Assembly: GCA_963807865.1 (NCBI GenBank)
Contig: CAWEDK010000031.1
Coordinates: 124,001-188,000 of the forward strand
Source of the DNA: VAZQ01 sp963807865
GTDB taxonomy: Bacteria; Pseudomonadota; Alphaproteobacteria; Rhizobiales; Xanthobacteraceae
Direction of reading: 5' to 3'
DNA: 64,000 bases
In this document: in pieces, positions 8,551-17,943 of the stretch
Numbering within the stretch: position 1 is the first letter of the stretch
How the letters are laid out: each line of letters starts with the position of its first letter
Notes under the pieces: generated by a model
What the model was told of the DNA's origin: nothing
The model's database searches: none
Seen by the model: only the letters and a program-made list of their open reading frames with translations
Position numbers and translations under genes: made by a program

Positions 8551-9660
8551 TCAATGCACCACCTGCTGGTGGCCGTCGCTCTCGCCGTAAGCTTCCTCGC
8601 GATAGAGGCCGAGCGCATGCATGGACGGCAGGTCGTTGAACGCGAACAGCACCGCGTCGTCGCGATCCGATGCGTTGGCGTGCTCGTGCCAGGCCCACGA
8701 CGGCACGACGAAGATGTCGTTCTTGCTTCCAGTCGAACCGCCGGCCGGCGATGATCGAATAGCCCGCGCCCTTGGCGACGTTGTAGACCACCGAGCCGGT
8801 ATGACGGTGCGCGCGCGTGCGCTCGCCGCCCCGCAGCAACTGGATCGACGCGCCGAGCGTCTTCATCACCGGCCCGCCGGTCGACCGGATTGACGTACTG
8901 CATGATGATGCCGTCGTAGGGCGAGCCGTCGCTCGCCTGCGCGGCCTGCGTCGAGCGTCTCGTAGGTCGAATTCCATTCGTACTTGAGCAGCGGCGAGTA
9001 GGGCTTGCTCCAGGCCTCGCCGCCCGACGGCAGCAGGCCGCGGCCGCCGTAGATCGAGACGGTATCGTTGAGCGGGAAGTTCGACTTCTGCACGTGCTCG
9101 GGATGCACGGCGTAGAAGTTGGCGTCGAGCTGGTTGACCAGCAGCATGTCGAGGCCGTCCTGCCAGATCGTGACGTCGCCGTCGGCCTCGACGCCGTGAT
9201 CGTGCCAGGTGCCGTTCGGCGTGATGACGAAGTCGCCGGCCGCGAGGCTCATCTTGTGGCCGTCGACCACCGTGTAGCCGCCGGCGCCCTCCATGATGAA
9301 GCGCAGCGCCGACGAGGCGTGATTGTGCGCGGTCGCGAACTCGCCGGGCCGCATCACCTGCAGCCCGGTATAGAGCCAGCCGACGCAGGCCGAGAGGCCC
9401 TTGCGGCCGGGATTTTCCAGCGCGATCACCCGCCGGCCGGCCTTCTCGGGGCTGACCATGTCGAGCGCCTGCAGCACCAGCGGCCGCAGCGCCGCGTAGC
9501 TCCACAGCGTCGGCAGCGAGGTCGGCTGCGGTTGCCACGGCTCGATGTCGTTCGCCACGGTCCAGAGCGCGTAGCTCTGCTGGCGGCCGAGGTCGCGGTA
9601 GTAGGCGTCGAGTTCGGCCGTGTCCTCGACGTTGGCTCGACCGATCACGTCTTCGCGCAT
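8551..9660 (-). CDS. Gentisate 1,2-dioxygenase-like bicupin, interrupted by frameshifts
   Basis: Fe(II) ring-cleavage dioxygenase family for gentisate, salicylate or 1-hydroxy-2-naphthoate. The first 230 residues are intact: MREDVIGRANVEDTAELDAY, the first cupin with the metal-binding HNHASSALRFIMEG and GDFVITPNGTWHDHG. The rest continues in other frames: IIMQYVNPV near 8890, then KTLGASIQLLRGGERTRAHRH (second cupin, near 8850-8790), and finally HEHANASDRDDAVLFAFNDLP to QQVVH and the TGA ending at 8551. Shifts lie near 8945, 8880 and 8733. About 370 residues when joined, normal for the family. No other gentisate-pathway gene adjoins it; a second family member is at 46,347. Confidence 0.75.
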
Positions 9661-9707
9661 GTCCAGCTCCGCCGGGTTGTTAATGCGGTGACGCGATGCT
9701 CAAAAGC

Positions 9708-9792
<85 letters not shown>

Positions 9793-9892
9793 ACGTGCGG
9801 CGATAGGTAGGCAGGGGTTTCGGCCTTGTCAAATATCGAAATCAGGGCCGTCTGCCGCCCCTATACAGCCCGGAACCGATCCTGTAATCCGG

Positions 9893-9967
9893 CTAGTGTC
9901 CCGATTCCGAAGTTCGCATGATTGTGCGGCACTCTCGTTTGCGAACTTCGGAATCGACGGACACTAG
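9893..9967. repeat. Long inverted repeat 1 (75 bp)
   Basis: The left arm 9893-9918 begins CTAGTGTCCCGATTCC and the right arm 9940-9967 ends GACGGACACTAG. They are complementary over about 25 positions apart from a two-base difference, with a central loop of about 21 bases. A second inverted repeat of the same architecture follows 13 bases later. No coding frame is supported. It looks like a dispersed intergenic palindrome of Bradyrhizobium-type genomes (inference). Confidence 0.75.
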
Positions 9968-9979
9968 CAACTTATTGAT

Positions 9980-10058
9980 CCAGTGTGGCTTCGGTTCAGA
10001 AAGTCCGCATGCTGGACTCGCCGCAATAATGATGCGGACTTCTGAACCGCCACACTGG
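9980..10058. repeat. Long inverted repeat 2 (79 bp)
   Basis: The left arm 9980-10010 (CCAGTGTGGCTTCGG then TTCAGAAAGTCCGCAT) is complementary to the right arm 10032-10058 (ATGCGGACTTCTGAACC then GCCACACTGG) with small length differences. It lies 24 bases before the NDUFA9-like gene, so it will be in that gene's 5' region. The arm sequence differs from repeat 1 although the size and spacing are alike. Confidence 0.72.
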
Positions 10059-10082
10059 CGTCCGCGGCACCAAGAGCGTGGC

Positions 10083-11051
10083 ATGAACGCTAATCCCCTC
10101 GATACCCTCGTCACCGTCTACGGCGGCTCCGGCTTTCTGGGCCGCCACGTGGTGCGCGCGCTGGCCAAGCGCGGCTACCGCATCCGCGTCGCGGTCCGGC
10201 GGCCGGAACTGGCCGGATTTCTGCAGCCGATCGGGCGGGTCGGGCAAATTCACGCCGTGCAGGCCAACCTGCGCTACCCCGAGTCAGTCGCCGCCGCCGC
10301 TCACGACGCCGACGTGCTGATCAACCTGGTCGGCATCCTGTTCGAGCGCGGGCAGCAGACGTTCGATGCGGTGCAGGCTACTGGGGCCGATGCAGTCGCG
10401 CAGGCGGCTAGGGCGCATGGCGCGCGCCTCGTCCATATGTCGGCGCTCGGCGCCGACGAGAACGGCGCATCGCACTACGCGCGCTCCAAGGCGGCGGGTG
10501 AGAAGCTCGCGCTCGATGCGGTGCCGTCGGCGACGGTTTTCCGGCCGTCGATCGTGTTCGGGCCGGAGGACGACTTCTTCAACAAGTTCGCCGGTCTCGC
10601 GCGGATCGCGCCGGTCCTGCCGCTGGTCGGTGGTGGCCACACCCGGTTCCAGCCGGTATTTGCCGGCGATGTCGCCAGCGCGGTCGCGGCCGCGGTCGAC
10701 GGCCGGACAAAGCCCGGCACGGTCTACGAACTCGGCGGGCCGGAGGTGAAAACCTTCAAGGAACTGATGCAGTACGTGCTGGACACCACCGGGCGATCGC
10801 GCCTGCTGGTGCCGATCCCGTTCGCGCTCGCCAAGTTCAAGGCGTCGTTCCTGCAGTTCATGCCCAAGCCGCTGTTGACGCCCGATCAGGTCGAACTGCT
10901 GCGCGGCGATATCGTGGTGTCGGAGGCGGCCAAGAGCGAAGGCCGCACCTTCGCGGCTCTCGGCATCGACCCGGCCACGATCGAATCGGTCGTGCCGTCT
11001 TACCTGTGGCGCTTCCGCAAGACCGGCCAGTTCGGCGCCCGCATGGCGTAA
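10083..11051 (+). CDS. NDUFA9-like NAD(P)-binding protein (complex I-associated epimerase-like)
   Basis: Short-chain dehydrogenase-like protein of the NDUFA9/39-kDa type. In alphaproteobacteria and mitochondria such proteins associate with respiratory complex I and bind NADPH without known turnover. The 322 residues begin MNANPLDTLVTVYGGSGFLGRH, with a Rossmann glycine motif GGSGFLG. They continue with LINLVGILFERGQQTFDAVQ and the YARSKAAGE and TVFRPSIVFGPEDDFFNKF motifs specific to this subfamily. I chose ATG 10083; a longer frame upstream would read through the inverted repeats. Tail to tail with uppP, two bases apart. Confidence 0.85.
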   Translation: MNANPLDTLVTVYGGSGFLGRHVVRALAKRGYRIRVAVRRPELAGFLQPIGRVGQIHAVQANLRYPESVAAAAHDADVLINLVGILFERGQQTFDAVQATGADAVAQAARAHGARLVHMSALGADENGASHYARSKAAGEKLALDAVPSATVFRPSIVFGPEDDFFNKFAGLARIAPVLPLVGGGHTRFQPVFAGDVASAVAAAVDGRTKPGTVYELGGPEVKTFKELMQYVLDTTGRSRLLVPIPFALAKFKASFLQFMPKPLLTPDQVELLRGDIVVSEAAKSEGRTFAALGIDPATIESVVPSYLWRFRKTGQFGARMA

Positions 11052-11053
11052 GG

Positions 11054-11872
11054 TCAGGTCACGCGCCCATAGCCCAGCGCCAGCGCGATCAGGCCGAGCG
11101 AGCCGACGATCACCCGCCACCAGGCGAACAGCGCGAAGCCGTGCCGCGTCACATAGTCGAGCAGCGTCTTGACCACGAACCAGGCGGCGACGAACGACGT
11201 GACGAAGCCGATCACCACCAGCAGCGTCTTGTCGGCGTTCATCTGCGAATAATTCTTGTAGAGGTCGAGCGTGAACGCGCCGAGCATGGTCGGGATGGCG
11301 AGGAAGAACGAGAACTCAGCGGCCGAGCGCTTGTCGGTCCCGAGCAGCATCGCGGACACGATCGTTGCGCCCGAGCGCGACACGCCCGGGATCATCGCGA
11401 GGCACTGCGCCAGCCCAATGATGAAGTAGGTCGGCAGCGAGAAACGGGTGGCGTCGTGGTAGCGCGGCTTGAGATTCAGGCCGTCGACCAGGAGCAGAAT
11501 GGCGCCGCCGACGATCAGCGAAAAGCAGACCACCCAGGGATTGAACAACTGGTTCTTGATGAAGCCGTGGAGCGCCGCGCCGATCACCGCGGCCGGCAGA
11601 AATGCGATCAGCACGCCGATGACGAAATGGCGCGCCGCCGGGTCGGTGAACATGCCCATCGCGATCCGCCACAGCCGTCCGAAGTAGATCGACAGGATCG
11701 CCAGGATGGCGCCGAGCTGGATCAGAACAACGAAGGTCTTGCCGAACTGGTCGTCGTCGAAGCCGAAGAAGGTTTCCAGCAGCAGCAGATGACCGGTGGA
11801 AGACACCGGAAGAAACTCGGTCAGTCCCTCGAGCACACCGAGGACGAATGCCTTGAGAACGTCGAATGACAT
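11054..11872 (-). CDS. uppP: Undecaprenyl-diphosphatase UppP/BacA
   Basis: Integral membrane phosphatase that converts undecaprenyl diphosphate to the monophosphate carrier for peptidoglycan and LPS O-antigen synthesis; overproduction gives bacitracin resistance. The 272 residues contain both BacA signatures: LEGLTEFLPVSSTGHLLL at residues about 14-31, and MIPGVSRSGATI around 170. Seven or eight hydrophobic segments are evident, and the catalytic glutamates, arginine and serine are present. Reading frame intact. Confidence 0.95.
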   Translation of the reverse strand: MSFDVLKAFVLGVLEGLTEFLPVSSTGHLLLLETFFGFDDDQFGKTFVVLIQLGAILAILSIYFGRLWRIAMGMFTDPAARHFVIGVLIAFLPAAVIGAALHGFIKNQLFNPWVVCFSLIVGGAILLLVDGLNLKPRYHDATRFSLPTYFIIGLAQCLAMIPGVSRSGATIVSAMLLGTDKRSAAEFSFFLAIPTMLGAFTLDLYKNYSQMNADKTLLVVIGFVTSFVAAWFVVKTLLDYVTRHGFALFAWWRVIVGSLGLIALALGYGRVT

Positions 11873-12085
11873 GCGGCGGCTCCAGCGGGAGGGATCAAAT
11901 CAAGGACAACAGCCGGAATTCGACCCCCGGGGGGCAGCTTTTCCCGCATCATTAACCGCGGAGCAACGGGGAAGGGCGAACATTGCACAAATTGATCCGG
12001 TCGCCCGGAGGCGGCCGGTTGCTCGCGTTAACCGCTTGTTTACGGCCCGAACGGCCGGCGCGTTGCCGCAATCCTTGACTGGGAC

Positions 12086-12778
12086 ATGCTGACCTTATTC
12101 CACCACAGCTTCTGCCCGCATTCGCGCTTCGCTCGGCTGGCGCTCGGAGAGCATGGCCTGGCCGTGCGGATGGTCGAGGAGCGGGCGTGGGAACGCCGCG
12201 AGGAATTCTTGCTGCTCAATCCGGCCGGCAGCACCCCCGTGCTGGTGGAGGAGGGGCATCCGGCGATTCCGGGCGCCGGCATCATCGCCGAATTCCTGGA
12301 CGAGACCCGCGGCCATGAGTTCGGCGACCGCCGGTTCCTGCCGCGCGACATCGACCAGCGCGTCGAGGTGCGCCGGCTCATGAGCTGGTTCAACGACAAG
12401 TTCTTCGCCGAGGTCAGCGGCCCGCTCACGATGGAGCGGCTTTACCGGCGGCACTTGCCGGTCAGCGCCGGCGGCGGTTCCCCGGATACCGAGGTGATCC
12501 GTGCGGCGCGCCACAACATCCGCTATCATCTGGCCCACATCGGCTGGCTGGTGCGCACTCGCGACTGGCTGGCCGGCGAGCGGCTGACCTATGCCGACCT
12601 CGCGGCGGCCGCGCATCTGTCGGCGGTCGACTATCTGGGTGATGTACCGTGGAAAGAGGACGAGGCCGCCAAGAACTGGTACGCGCAGGTGAAGTCGCGA
12701 CCCTCGTTCCGCCCGCTGCTGGCCGAGACGATCGCGGGCATTCCGCCGTCCGAAACCTACGCCAACCTCGACTTCTGA
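12086..12778 (+). CDS. Glutathione S-transferase family protein
   Basis: Thioredoxin-fold N-terminal domain LTLFHHSFCPHSRFARLAL (residues 2-20) with the Cys-Pro of the active-site helix, the cis-proline region AGSTPVLVEEG and EFLDETRG, then an all-helical C-terminal domain ending in ERLTYADLAAAAHLSAVDYLG. This is the usual 230-residue GST layout. The substrate cannot be told. It is followed directly by queG, whose frame overlaps its stop, so the two are probably translated together. The 213 bases before it lack a clear gene. Confidence 0.85.
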   Translation: MLTLFHHSFCPHSRFARLALGEHGLAVRMVEERAWERREEFLLLNPAGSTPVLVEEGHPAIPGAGIIAEFLDETRGHEFGDRRFLPRDIDQRVEVRRLMSWFNDKFFAEVSGPLTMERLYRRHLPVSAGGGSPDTEVIRAARHNIRYHLAHIGWLVRTRDWLAGERLTYADLAAAAHLSAVDYLGDVPWKEDEAAKNWYAQVKSRPSFRPLLAETIAGIPPSETYANLDF

Positions 12779-13911
12779 ACGATCCGGCCGCGCTGAAGGC
12801 CGAATTCGCGGCTGCGGCGCGCAGCCACGGCTTCGACGTCGTCGGCGTGACCCGGCCCGATTCGATCCCGCTCGCCGGGGAACGGCTGATGCGGTTCCTG
12901 GCCGATGGCGCGCACGGCGACATGGACTGGATGGCGACGACGGCGGAACGCCGGGGCGATCCGCGCGCGCTCATGACCGAGGTTCGCTCCGTCATCATGC
13001 TGGGGATGAACTACGCCTCCGGCGCCGACCCGCTCGCGATCCTTAAGGCGCGCGAGCGCGGCGCTATCTCGGTTTATGCGCAGAGCGACGATTATCACGA
13101 GATCATCAAGCCGAAGCTCAAGGCGCTCGCCCGTTGGCTGATCGCCAATGCTGGCGGCGACGTGAAGGTGTTCGTCGATACCGCCGCCTTGATGGAGAAG
13201 CCGCTGGCGGCAGCGTCCGGGCTCGGCTGGCAGGGCAAGCACACCAATCTGGTCTCGCGTGAATTCGGCTCGTGGCTCTTTCTCGGAGCGATCCTGACGA
13301 CCGTCGAACTGCCGCCCGATGTGGCGGAGCCCGATCACTGCGGCACCTGCCGGGCGTGTCTCGACATCTGCCCAACCGCGGCCTTTCCGGCGCCCTACCG
13401 GCTCGACGCGAGGCGCTGCATTTCCTACCTCACCATCGAGCACAAGGGGCCGATCCCGCACGAATTCCGCCCTGCGATGGGCAATCGCATCTATGGCTGT
13501 GACGATTGCCTCGCGGTATGCCCCTGGAACAAGTTCGCGCAAACCGGCCGCGAGGCGAAGCTGGCGGCGCGCCAGGCGTGGCAGGCGCCTCGGCTCGCCG
13601 ATCTCGCCCGGCTCGACGATGCGGACTTCCGCAAGCTGTTTGCGAAATCGCCGGTGAAACGGACCGGCCGCGACCGCTTCCTGCGCAACGTGCTGATCGC
13701 GATTGGAAACTCCGGCGATGTTGCGCTCGCTCGCGAAGCCGAGCGGCTGCTCGCCGATCCGTCTCCTCTGGTGCGCGGCGCGGCCGTCTGGGCATTGGGG
13801 CAACTCGACCGCGAACGGCTCGCAGCGCTGGCCCCAAATCAACTCGCTGTGGAGAGCGATTTGAATGTGCGTGACGAATGGTCGGCCGCGCTCGATCCGA
13901 AGGCAGCGTGA
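12775..13911 (+). CDS. queG: Epoxyqueuosine reductase
   Basis: Cobalamin-dependent iron-sulfur enzyme for the last step of queuosine formation, reducing epoxyqueuosine in tRNA. Domain order is as expected: HGFDVVGVTRPDS; the DUF1730 core with MLGMNYASG; then ferredoxin-like clusters CGTCRACLDICPTAAF and CDDCLAVCPWNKF; and a C-terminal HEAT-like part (ALAREAERLLADPSPLVRGAAVWALGQ). The start is uncertain: no ATG, GTG or TTG lies near the family N-terminus. The frame at 12775 begins CTG, overlapping the GST stop by two bases, and the only standard start upstream (GTG 12649) lies deep inside GST. Either CTG is used or a base is wrong here. Confidence 0.88.
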   Translation: MNDPAALKAEFAAAARSHGFDVVGVTRPDSIPLAGERLMRFLADGAHGDMDWMATTAERRGDPRALMTEVRSVIMLGMNYASGADPLAILKARERGAISVYAQSDDYHEIIKPKLKALARWLIANAGGDVKVFVDTAALMEKPLAAASGLGWQGKHTNLVSREFGSWLFLGAILTTVELPPDVAEPDHCGTCRACLDICPTAAFPAPYRLDARRCISYLTIEHKGPIPHEFRPAMGNRIYGCDDCLAVCPWNKFAQTGREAKLAARQAWQAPRLADLARLDDADFRKLFAKSPVKRTGRDRFLRNVLIAIGNSGDVALAREAERLLADPSPLVRGAAVWALGQLDRERLAALAPNQLAVESDLNVRDEWSAALDPKAA

Positions 13912-14840
13912 TGGCGATGCTGACCTGTCTCGGATTCGGTTATTGCGCGCGCCATTACGTGGCGCATTTCGGCCGCCGCTTCGATCGCATCGTCGGCACG
14001 ACCCGGACGGCCGAACGCGCTGCGGTTCTCGCCGCGCAAGATTTCGGCGGCCGGCACGTCGACATGCTGGTTTTCGATGGGATGCTACCCTGCGATGATC
14101 TCGCGGCCGCCATTGCGGCGAGCGACGCGCTGCTCGTCTCGGCCGCACCGGGAGACAGCGGCGACCCATTCCTGGCGGCGCTCGGCGAACGGATCGCGGC
14201 GGCGCCGCGCCTCGCCGGCGTGGTGCTTCTGTCGACGCTCGGAGTCTATCCGGATTCCGGTGGCGCGTGGATCGACGAAGCCACGGAGGTCGTGCGCGGC
14301 CGTGCGCGTCGCGGCAACGCGCGCATCGATGCGGAGCAAGCGTGGCAGGCGCTCGGCGCGCGCCGCAATCTGCCGGTTGCCATCCTCCGGCTTGGCGGCA
14401 TCTACGGTCCCGGCCAGAACGGCATGCTGCGGCTCCTGCGCGGCAGCGCGCAGCGCATCGCCAAGCCGGGCCACGTGTCGAACCGCATCCATGTCTACGA
14501 TATCGCGCAAGCGATCGATGCGGCGTTCGCGCGCCGCGCCGACGGCATCTTCAACATCGTGGATGACGAGCCGGCTTCGCCCAGCGATCAGGTGGCCTTC
14601 GCAGCCGAGCTCCTTGGCATCGCGCCGCCGCTTGAGATTCCGTTCGCGGAAGCCGCCCAGCATCTCTCGCCGTTCGCGCTGAGCTTCTATGAAGGTTGCA
14701 TCCGCGCCCGCAACGACAAGCTCAAAGCCGATCTCGGCGTGAGGCTGCGCTACCCCAATTATCGCGCCGGTCTGCGGGCGCTTCATGAGGCGGGCGATCA
14801 CCTCAGCGCCGTCAAGCCTGCGGCCGTCACTCCGGCTTGA
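13911..14840 (+). CDS. NAD(P)-dependent epimerase/dehydratase-like protein (YeeZ type)
   Basis: Rossmann-fold SDR-like protein of 309 residues: LTCLGFGYCARHYV nucleotide-binding start, then LLSTLGVYPDSGGAWIDE, VAILRLGGIYGPGQN, and NRIHVYDIAQAIDAAF, typical of the YeeZ group of short epimerase-like proteins of unknown substrate. The ATG at 13911 overlaps the queG stop by one base, so it is translationally coupled to queG. Its 3' end overlaps the convergent Bug receptor gene by 14 bases. Confidence 0.82.
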   Translation: MAMLTCLGFGYCARHYVAHFGRRFDRIVGTTRTAERAAVLAAQDFGGRHVDMLVFDGMLPCDDLAAAIAASDALLVSAAPGDSGDPFLAALGERIAAAPRLAGVVLLSTLGVYPDSGGAWIDEATEVVRGRARRGNARIDAEQAWQALGARRNLPVAILRLGGIYGPGQNGMLRLLRGSAQRIAKPGHVSNRIHVYDIAQAIDAAFARRADGIFNIVDDEPASPSDQVAFAAELLGIAPPLEIPFAEAAQHLSPFALSFYEGCIRARNDKLKADLGVRLRYPNYRAGLRALHEAGDHLSAVKPAAVTPA

Positions 14841-15801
14841 GGCCCGCCTTTTCGGCAACGGCGGTCCAGCGCGCCACCTCCGATTTCAATCGCGCGCCGG
14901 TGGTCTTGGAATCGAGATACATCGTGGTGTTGCCGTGACGCCGGAACGCTTCCTGCGCGTCGGGGCTTTCGGCGACCGCCGCAATTTCCTTTTCCCACCA
15001 TTGCACGATCGCCGGCGGCAGTTTTGCCGGCCCGAGGAATCCGAACCAGAGATCAAAATCGAGAGTCGGATACCCCAGTTCACCGAGCGTCGGTACATCT
15101 GGTGCAAATGATGAGCGCCTGCTGCCGACGTTGGCGAGGATGCGGAGCTTGCCGGATTGTACATGCGGCAGCGCCGAACTGACCGGCAGGTAGGTCAAAT
15201 GAACCTGCCCGGAGACGAAATCGGTGATCGCCTGCGCGGCGCCGCGATAAGGCACGTGCTGCACTTCGAGGCCGAGGTGCTGCTTGAACAGCTCGAAGCC
15301 GAGTTGCTGCAGCGTCCCAGCGCCGGGCGAGGAATAGTTGTAGTAGCCGGGCTTTGCCTTGACGGCCGCGATCAGTTCGCCGAGCGAGCTGACCGGCAAC
15401 ACCGCGGGGTTGATCACCAGCGCGACGCTGCTCGCCGTCAGTGTGGCGATCGGCGTGAAGCTCGTCACCGGATCGTAGCGCAAATTCTTGATCAGCGCCT
15501 TGTGCACGGTGAGCGGCGCACCCGCGGTGACCAGCGTGTAGCCGTCAGGCGCCGCGGCGGCCACTATTTCGGTCCCGAGCGATCCGCTGGCGCCCGGCTT
15601 GTTGTCGACCACGACCGGCTGGCCGTATCGCTCGGTGATCTTCTGCCCGGCGATGCGCGCGATCAGGTCGAAAGCGGTGCCCGGAGAAAACGGCACCACG
15701 ATCGTGATGCGGCGCGACGGGTAATCCTGCGCGCCGGCCGGCGACGCCAAGGTCAGAGCGAGCAGGGCGCCGGCGAGGCAGCGGATGTATGCCTGAGCCA
15801 T
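14827..15801 (-). CDS. Bug-family periplasmic receptor (tripartite tricarboxylate transporter type)
   Basis: Periplasmic solute-binding protein of the BugT/TctC family, which captures carboxylic acids for TctAB-type transport or signalling. Signal peptide at residues 1-24 ending SPAGAQ. Mature start DYPSRRITIVVPFSPGTAFD, then the conserved GQPVVVDNKPGASGSLGTE and VPTLGELGYPTLDF. Length 324 residues, normal. No TctA or TctB membrane gene is nearby; such orphan receptors are abundant in this group and in Bordetella and Cupriavidus. A second Bug receptor occurs at 41,449. Confidence 0.88.
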   Translation of the reverse strand: MAQAYIRCLAGALLALTLASPAGAQDYPSRRITIVVPFSPGTAFDLIARIAGQKITERYGQPVVVDNKPGASGSLGTEIVAAAAPDGYTLVTAGAPLTVHKALIKNLRYDPVTSFTPIATLTASSVALVINPAVLPVSSLGELIAAVKAKPGYYNYSSPGAGTLQQLGFELFKQHLGLEVQHVPYRGAAQAITDFVSGQVHLTYLPVSSALPHVQSGKLRILANVGSRRSSFAPDVPTLGELGYPTLDFDLWFGFLGPAKLPPAIVQWWEKEIAAVAESPDAQEAFRRHGNTTMYLDSKTTGARLKSEVARWTAVAEKAGLKPE

Positions 15802-15824
15802 CGTCTCGAACTCCGCGGAACTCC

Positions 15825-16604
15825 CTAAAACTCCGCCACGGCGGCGATCAGCCGCTCGATGTCTTCCGGCCGTGACAGCCGGTGGTCGCCGTCCTTGATC
15901 ATCGTCAGCACGACGTCATCGCGGGCAAAACGCGAGACCAATTCCACCGCATGTTGCCAGGGAACGTCGGGGTCTTGCACCCCCTGGAGGATCCGCACCG
16001 GACATCCGGTCTCGATCATGCCGCCGAGCAACAAGTGTTGGCGGCCGTCCTCGATCAGCCCCCGGGTAATCAAATATGGATCGCCGGAATATTGCGAGGG
16101 CCGCGCCCAGACGCCATTTTGCTCGATTTCGCGCCGAATTTCGGGAGGAAATCGCTTCCACATCAATTCCTCGGTGAAATCGACGGCCGGCGCGATCAGC
16201 ACCATTCCGGCGATCTGGGCGAGCGCCGCAGTTTGGGGCCGCGCGCTGATTGCCTGCGACAGCAGGAGCGCCAGCCATCCCCCCATCGAGGAGCCGATGA
16301 CCACCTGCGGGCCGCGGCAACAAACCTCAAAAACCGCGACGCACTCTTCCAGCCAGCGGCCGATCGTGCCGGCGGTAAAATCGCCGCCCGATTCGCCGTG
16401 CCCCGAATAGTCGAAGCGAACCATGCCGCGGCCGTGGTCCCGTGCCCAGGCGTCCAGCGCCTCAGCCTTGGTGCCCTTCATGTCGGACTTGAAGCCGCCG
16501 AGCCAGAGCAGGCCGGGGGCGCTCCCAGGGCGCTGGCGGACGGCGACACGCCGCTCCGCCGAACCGGTTCCAACTTGCAGGAATTTCAGGCAACAATCGC
16601 TCAT
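15825..16604 (-). CDS. Alpha/beta hydrolase (ABHD10-like)
   Basis: Serine hydrolase fold of 259 residues. The nucleophile elbow GSSMGGWLALLL at about residues 103-114, acid region LQGVQDPDVPW and histidine in MIKDGDHRLSRPEDIERL form a full triad. The N-terminal LLWLGGFKSDMKGTKA and VRFDYSGHGESGGDF match bacterial relatives of ABHD10/palmitoyl-thioesterase-like hydrolases. Substrate unknown. Its start is 130 bases from the divergent glycosyltransferase gene. Frame intact. Confidence 0.8.
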   Translation of the reverse strand: MSDCCLKFLQVGTGSAERRVAVRQRPGSAPGLLWLGGFKSDMKGTKAEALDAWARDHGRGMVRFDYSGHGESGGDFTAGTIGRWLEECVAVFEVCCRGPQVVIGSSMGGWLALLLSQAISARPQTAALAQIAGMVLIAPAVDFTEELMWKRFPPEIRREIEQNGVWARPSQYSGDPYLITRGLIEDGRQHLLLGGMIETGCPVRILQGVQDPDVPWQHAVELVSRFARDDVVLTMIKDGDHRLSRPEDIERLIAAVAEF

Positions 16605-16734
16605 CGGGGATTATGCGTCGAGCCATCTTAGTGGTGGTCTTGCCCTGTTTGGCCGCAGACTGCCATTGAATGCAAGGGTGCCGCTTGCGAACAGGGGTCA
16701 CCGGAGGCCGAATCGGGCGAAAAGGTATGGGTCG

Positions 16735-17943
16735 GTGAGCAACGCCTACGGCGACACCCAGGAGGTCGCGCGCACCTTGGCGGGTGCGACCATCCTGCAG
16801 ATCGTGCCCACGCTGCGCGAGGGGCCGGTCGCCCGTACGGCGCTCAATGTCGCGCAAGCGCTGCTGCAGTGGGGCGCCCGGGCCATGATCGCGGCCGAGG
16901 AGGGCCCGTTGGCCGACGAGCTCAAGTCGTCCGGCGGCGAATGGATTCCGCTCGTCAACGAGTCCAGCAATCTGTTCAAGCTGCGCCGCAGCGCGCGAGT
17001 GCTGGAAGAGTTCATTGCCGGCGAACGGGTCGACATCGTGCATGCGCAAAGCGCCGGCGGTGCTTGGTGTGCGCATCTCGCGGCCTCGCAAATCGCGGTC
17101 TGGCTGGTGACGACGTTGCCGGACGTGCCGCCGAAGTCGCGGCTGAAGGCCTTCTGGGCAAGCTCACTTGGACGCGGCGATCGCGTCATTGCGCCTTCGA
17201 GCTTTGCGGCCACGGCGATGATGGAGCGCTACCGGCTGCCGCGCGAGCGCATCACCATCGTGCCGCGCGGGATCGACACGGCGACCTACGATCCGGCCGC
17301 GGTCGATTCGCGCCGGATCTCGGCGCTGTGCACAGCATGGAAAGTGCCGGACGATGCGCGGATCGTGCTGGCGCCGGGCCGCGTTGCCCCGTGGAACGGC
17401 CAGCTCGTGCTGCCCGGGGTCGCCAAGAAGCTGGTCGAAGCGGGCATGAGCAACGTCGTGTTCGTTCTGGCCGGCGAAAGCCGCAGCCACAAAAAATACG
17501 CGCAGTCGCTCCTCGATCAGGCGAAGACGCTCGACGTGCAAAAGATGTTCCGGCTGATCGGCCACTGCCGCGACATGCCGGCGGCGTTCGCAGCGGCCGA
17601 TGTGGTGGCGGTGCCGGCGACCGAATCTCCCATGCTCGGCCGCGTCGTGGCGCAGGCGCAAGCGATGGGCCGGCCGGTGGTGACGACCGATGTCGGAGTT
17701 CTGCCCGAGCACCTGGTGACGCCGCCCGAAATGCCCGAGGACGTGCGCACCGGCTGGGTGGTCAAGCCAGCCGATGCCGAGGCCTTCGCCGGCGCGCTCG
17801 AGGCGGCGTTGTCGCTCGACGGCACGGCCTACCGGGCAATGTGCGCCCGCGCGCGGCAGTTTGCCGAGTACATGTTTTCGCCACAGAGCGTCGCAGCGGC
17901 CACCCGCGCGGTCTATACATCGCTGTTGGCGCGCGACACCTGA
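16735..17943 (+). CDS. Glycosyltransferase family 4 protein
   Basis: GT-B fold sugar transferase of 402 residues with N-terminal acceptor domain (LQIVPTLREGPVARTALNVAQ) and C-terminal donor domain: ITIVPRGIDTATYDP, VLAPGRVAPWNGQ, FRLIGHCRDMPAAFAAADV, then the nucleotide-sugar region ATESPMLGRVVAQAQAMGRPVV. The usual E-x7-E is varied here. The GTG at 16735 has AAAGG nine bases upstream; an ATG at 16727 is in another frame and stops at once. The acceptor is unknown, likely an envelope polysaccharide or lipid. It precedes infC by 124 bases. Confidence 0.82.
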   Translation: MSNAYGDTQEVARTLAGATILQIVPTLREGPVARTALNVAQALLQWGARAMIAAEEGPLADELKSSGGEWIPLVNESSNLFKLRRSARVLEEFIAGERVDIVHAQSAGGAWCAHLAASQIAVWLVTTLPDVPPKSRLKAFWASSLGRGDRVIAPSSFAATAMMERYRLPRERITIVPRGIDTATYDPAAVDSRRISALCTAWKVPDDARIVLAPGRVAPWNGQLVLPGVAKKLVEAGMSNVVFVLAGESRSHKKYAQSLLDQAKTLDVQKMFRLIGHCRDMPAAFAAADVVAVPATESPMLGRVVAQAQAMGRPVVTTDVGVLPEHLVTPPEMPEDVRTGWVVKPADAEAFAGALEAALSLDGTAYRAMCARARQFAEYMFSPQSVAAATRAVYTSLLARDT

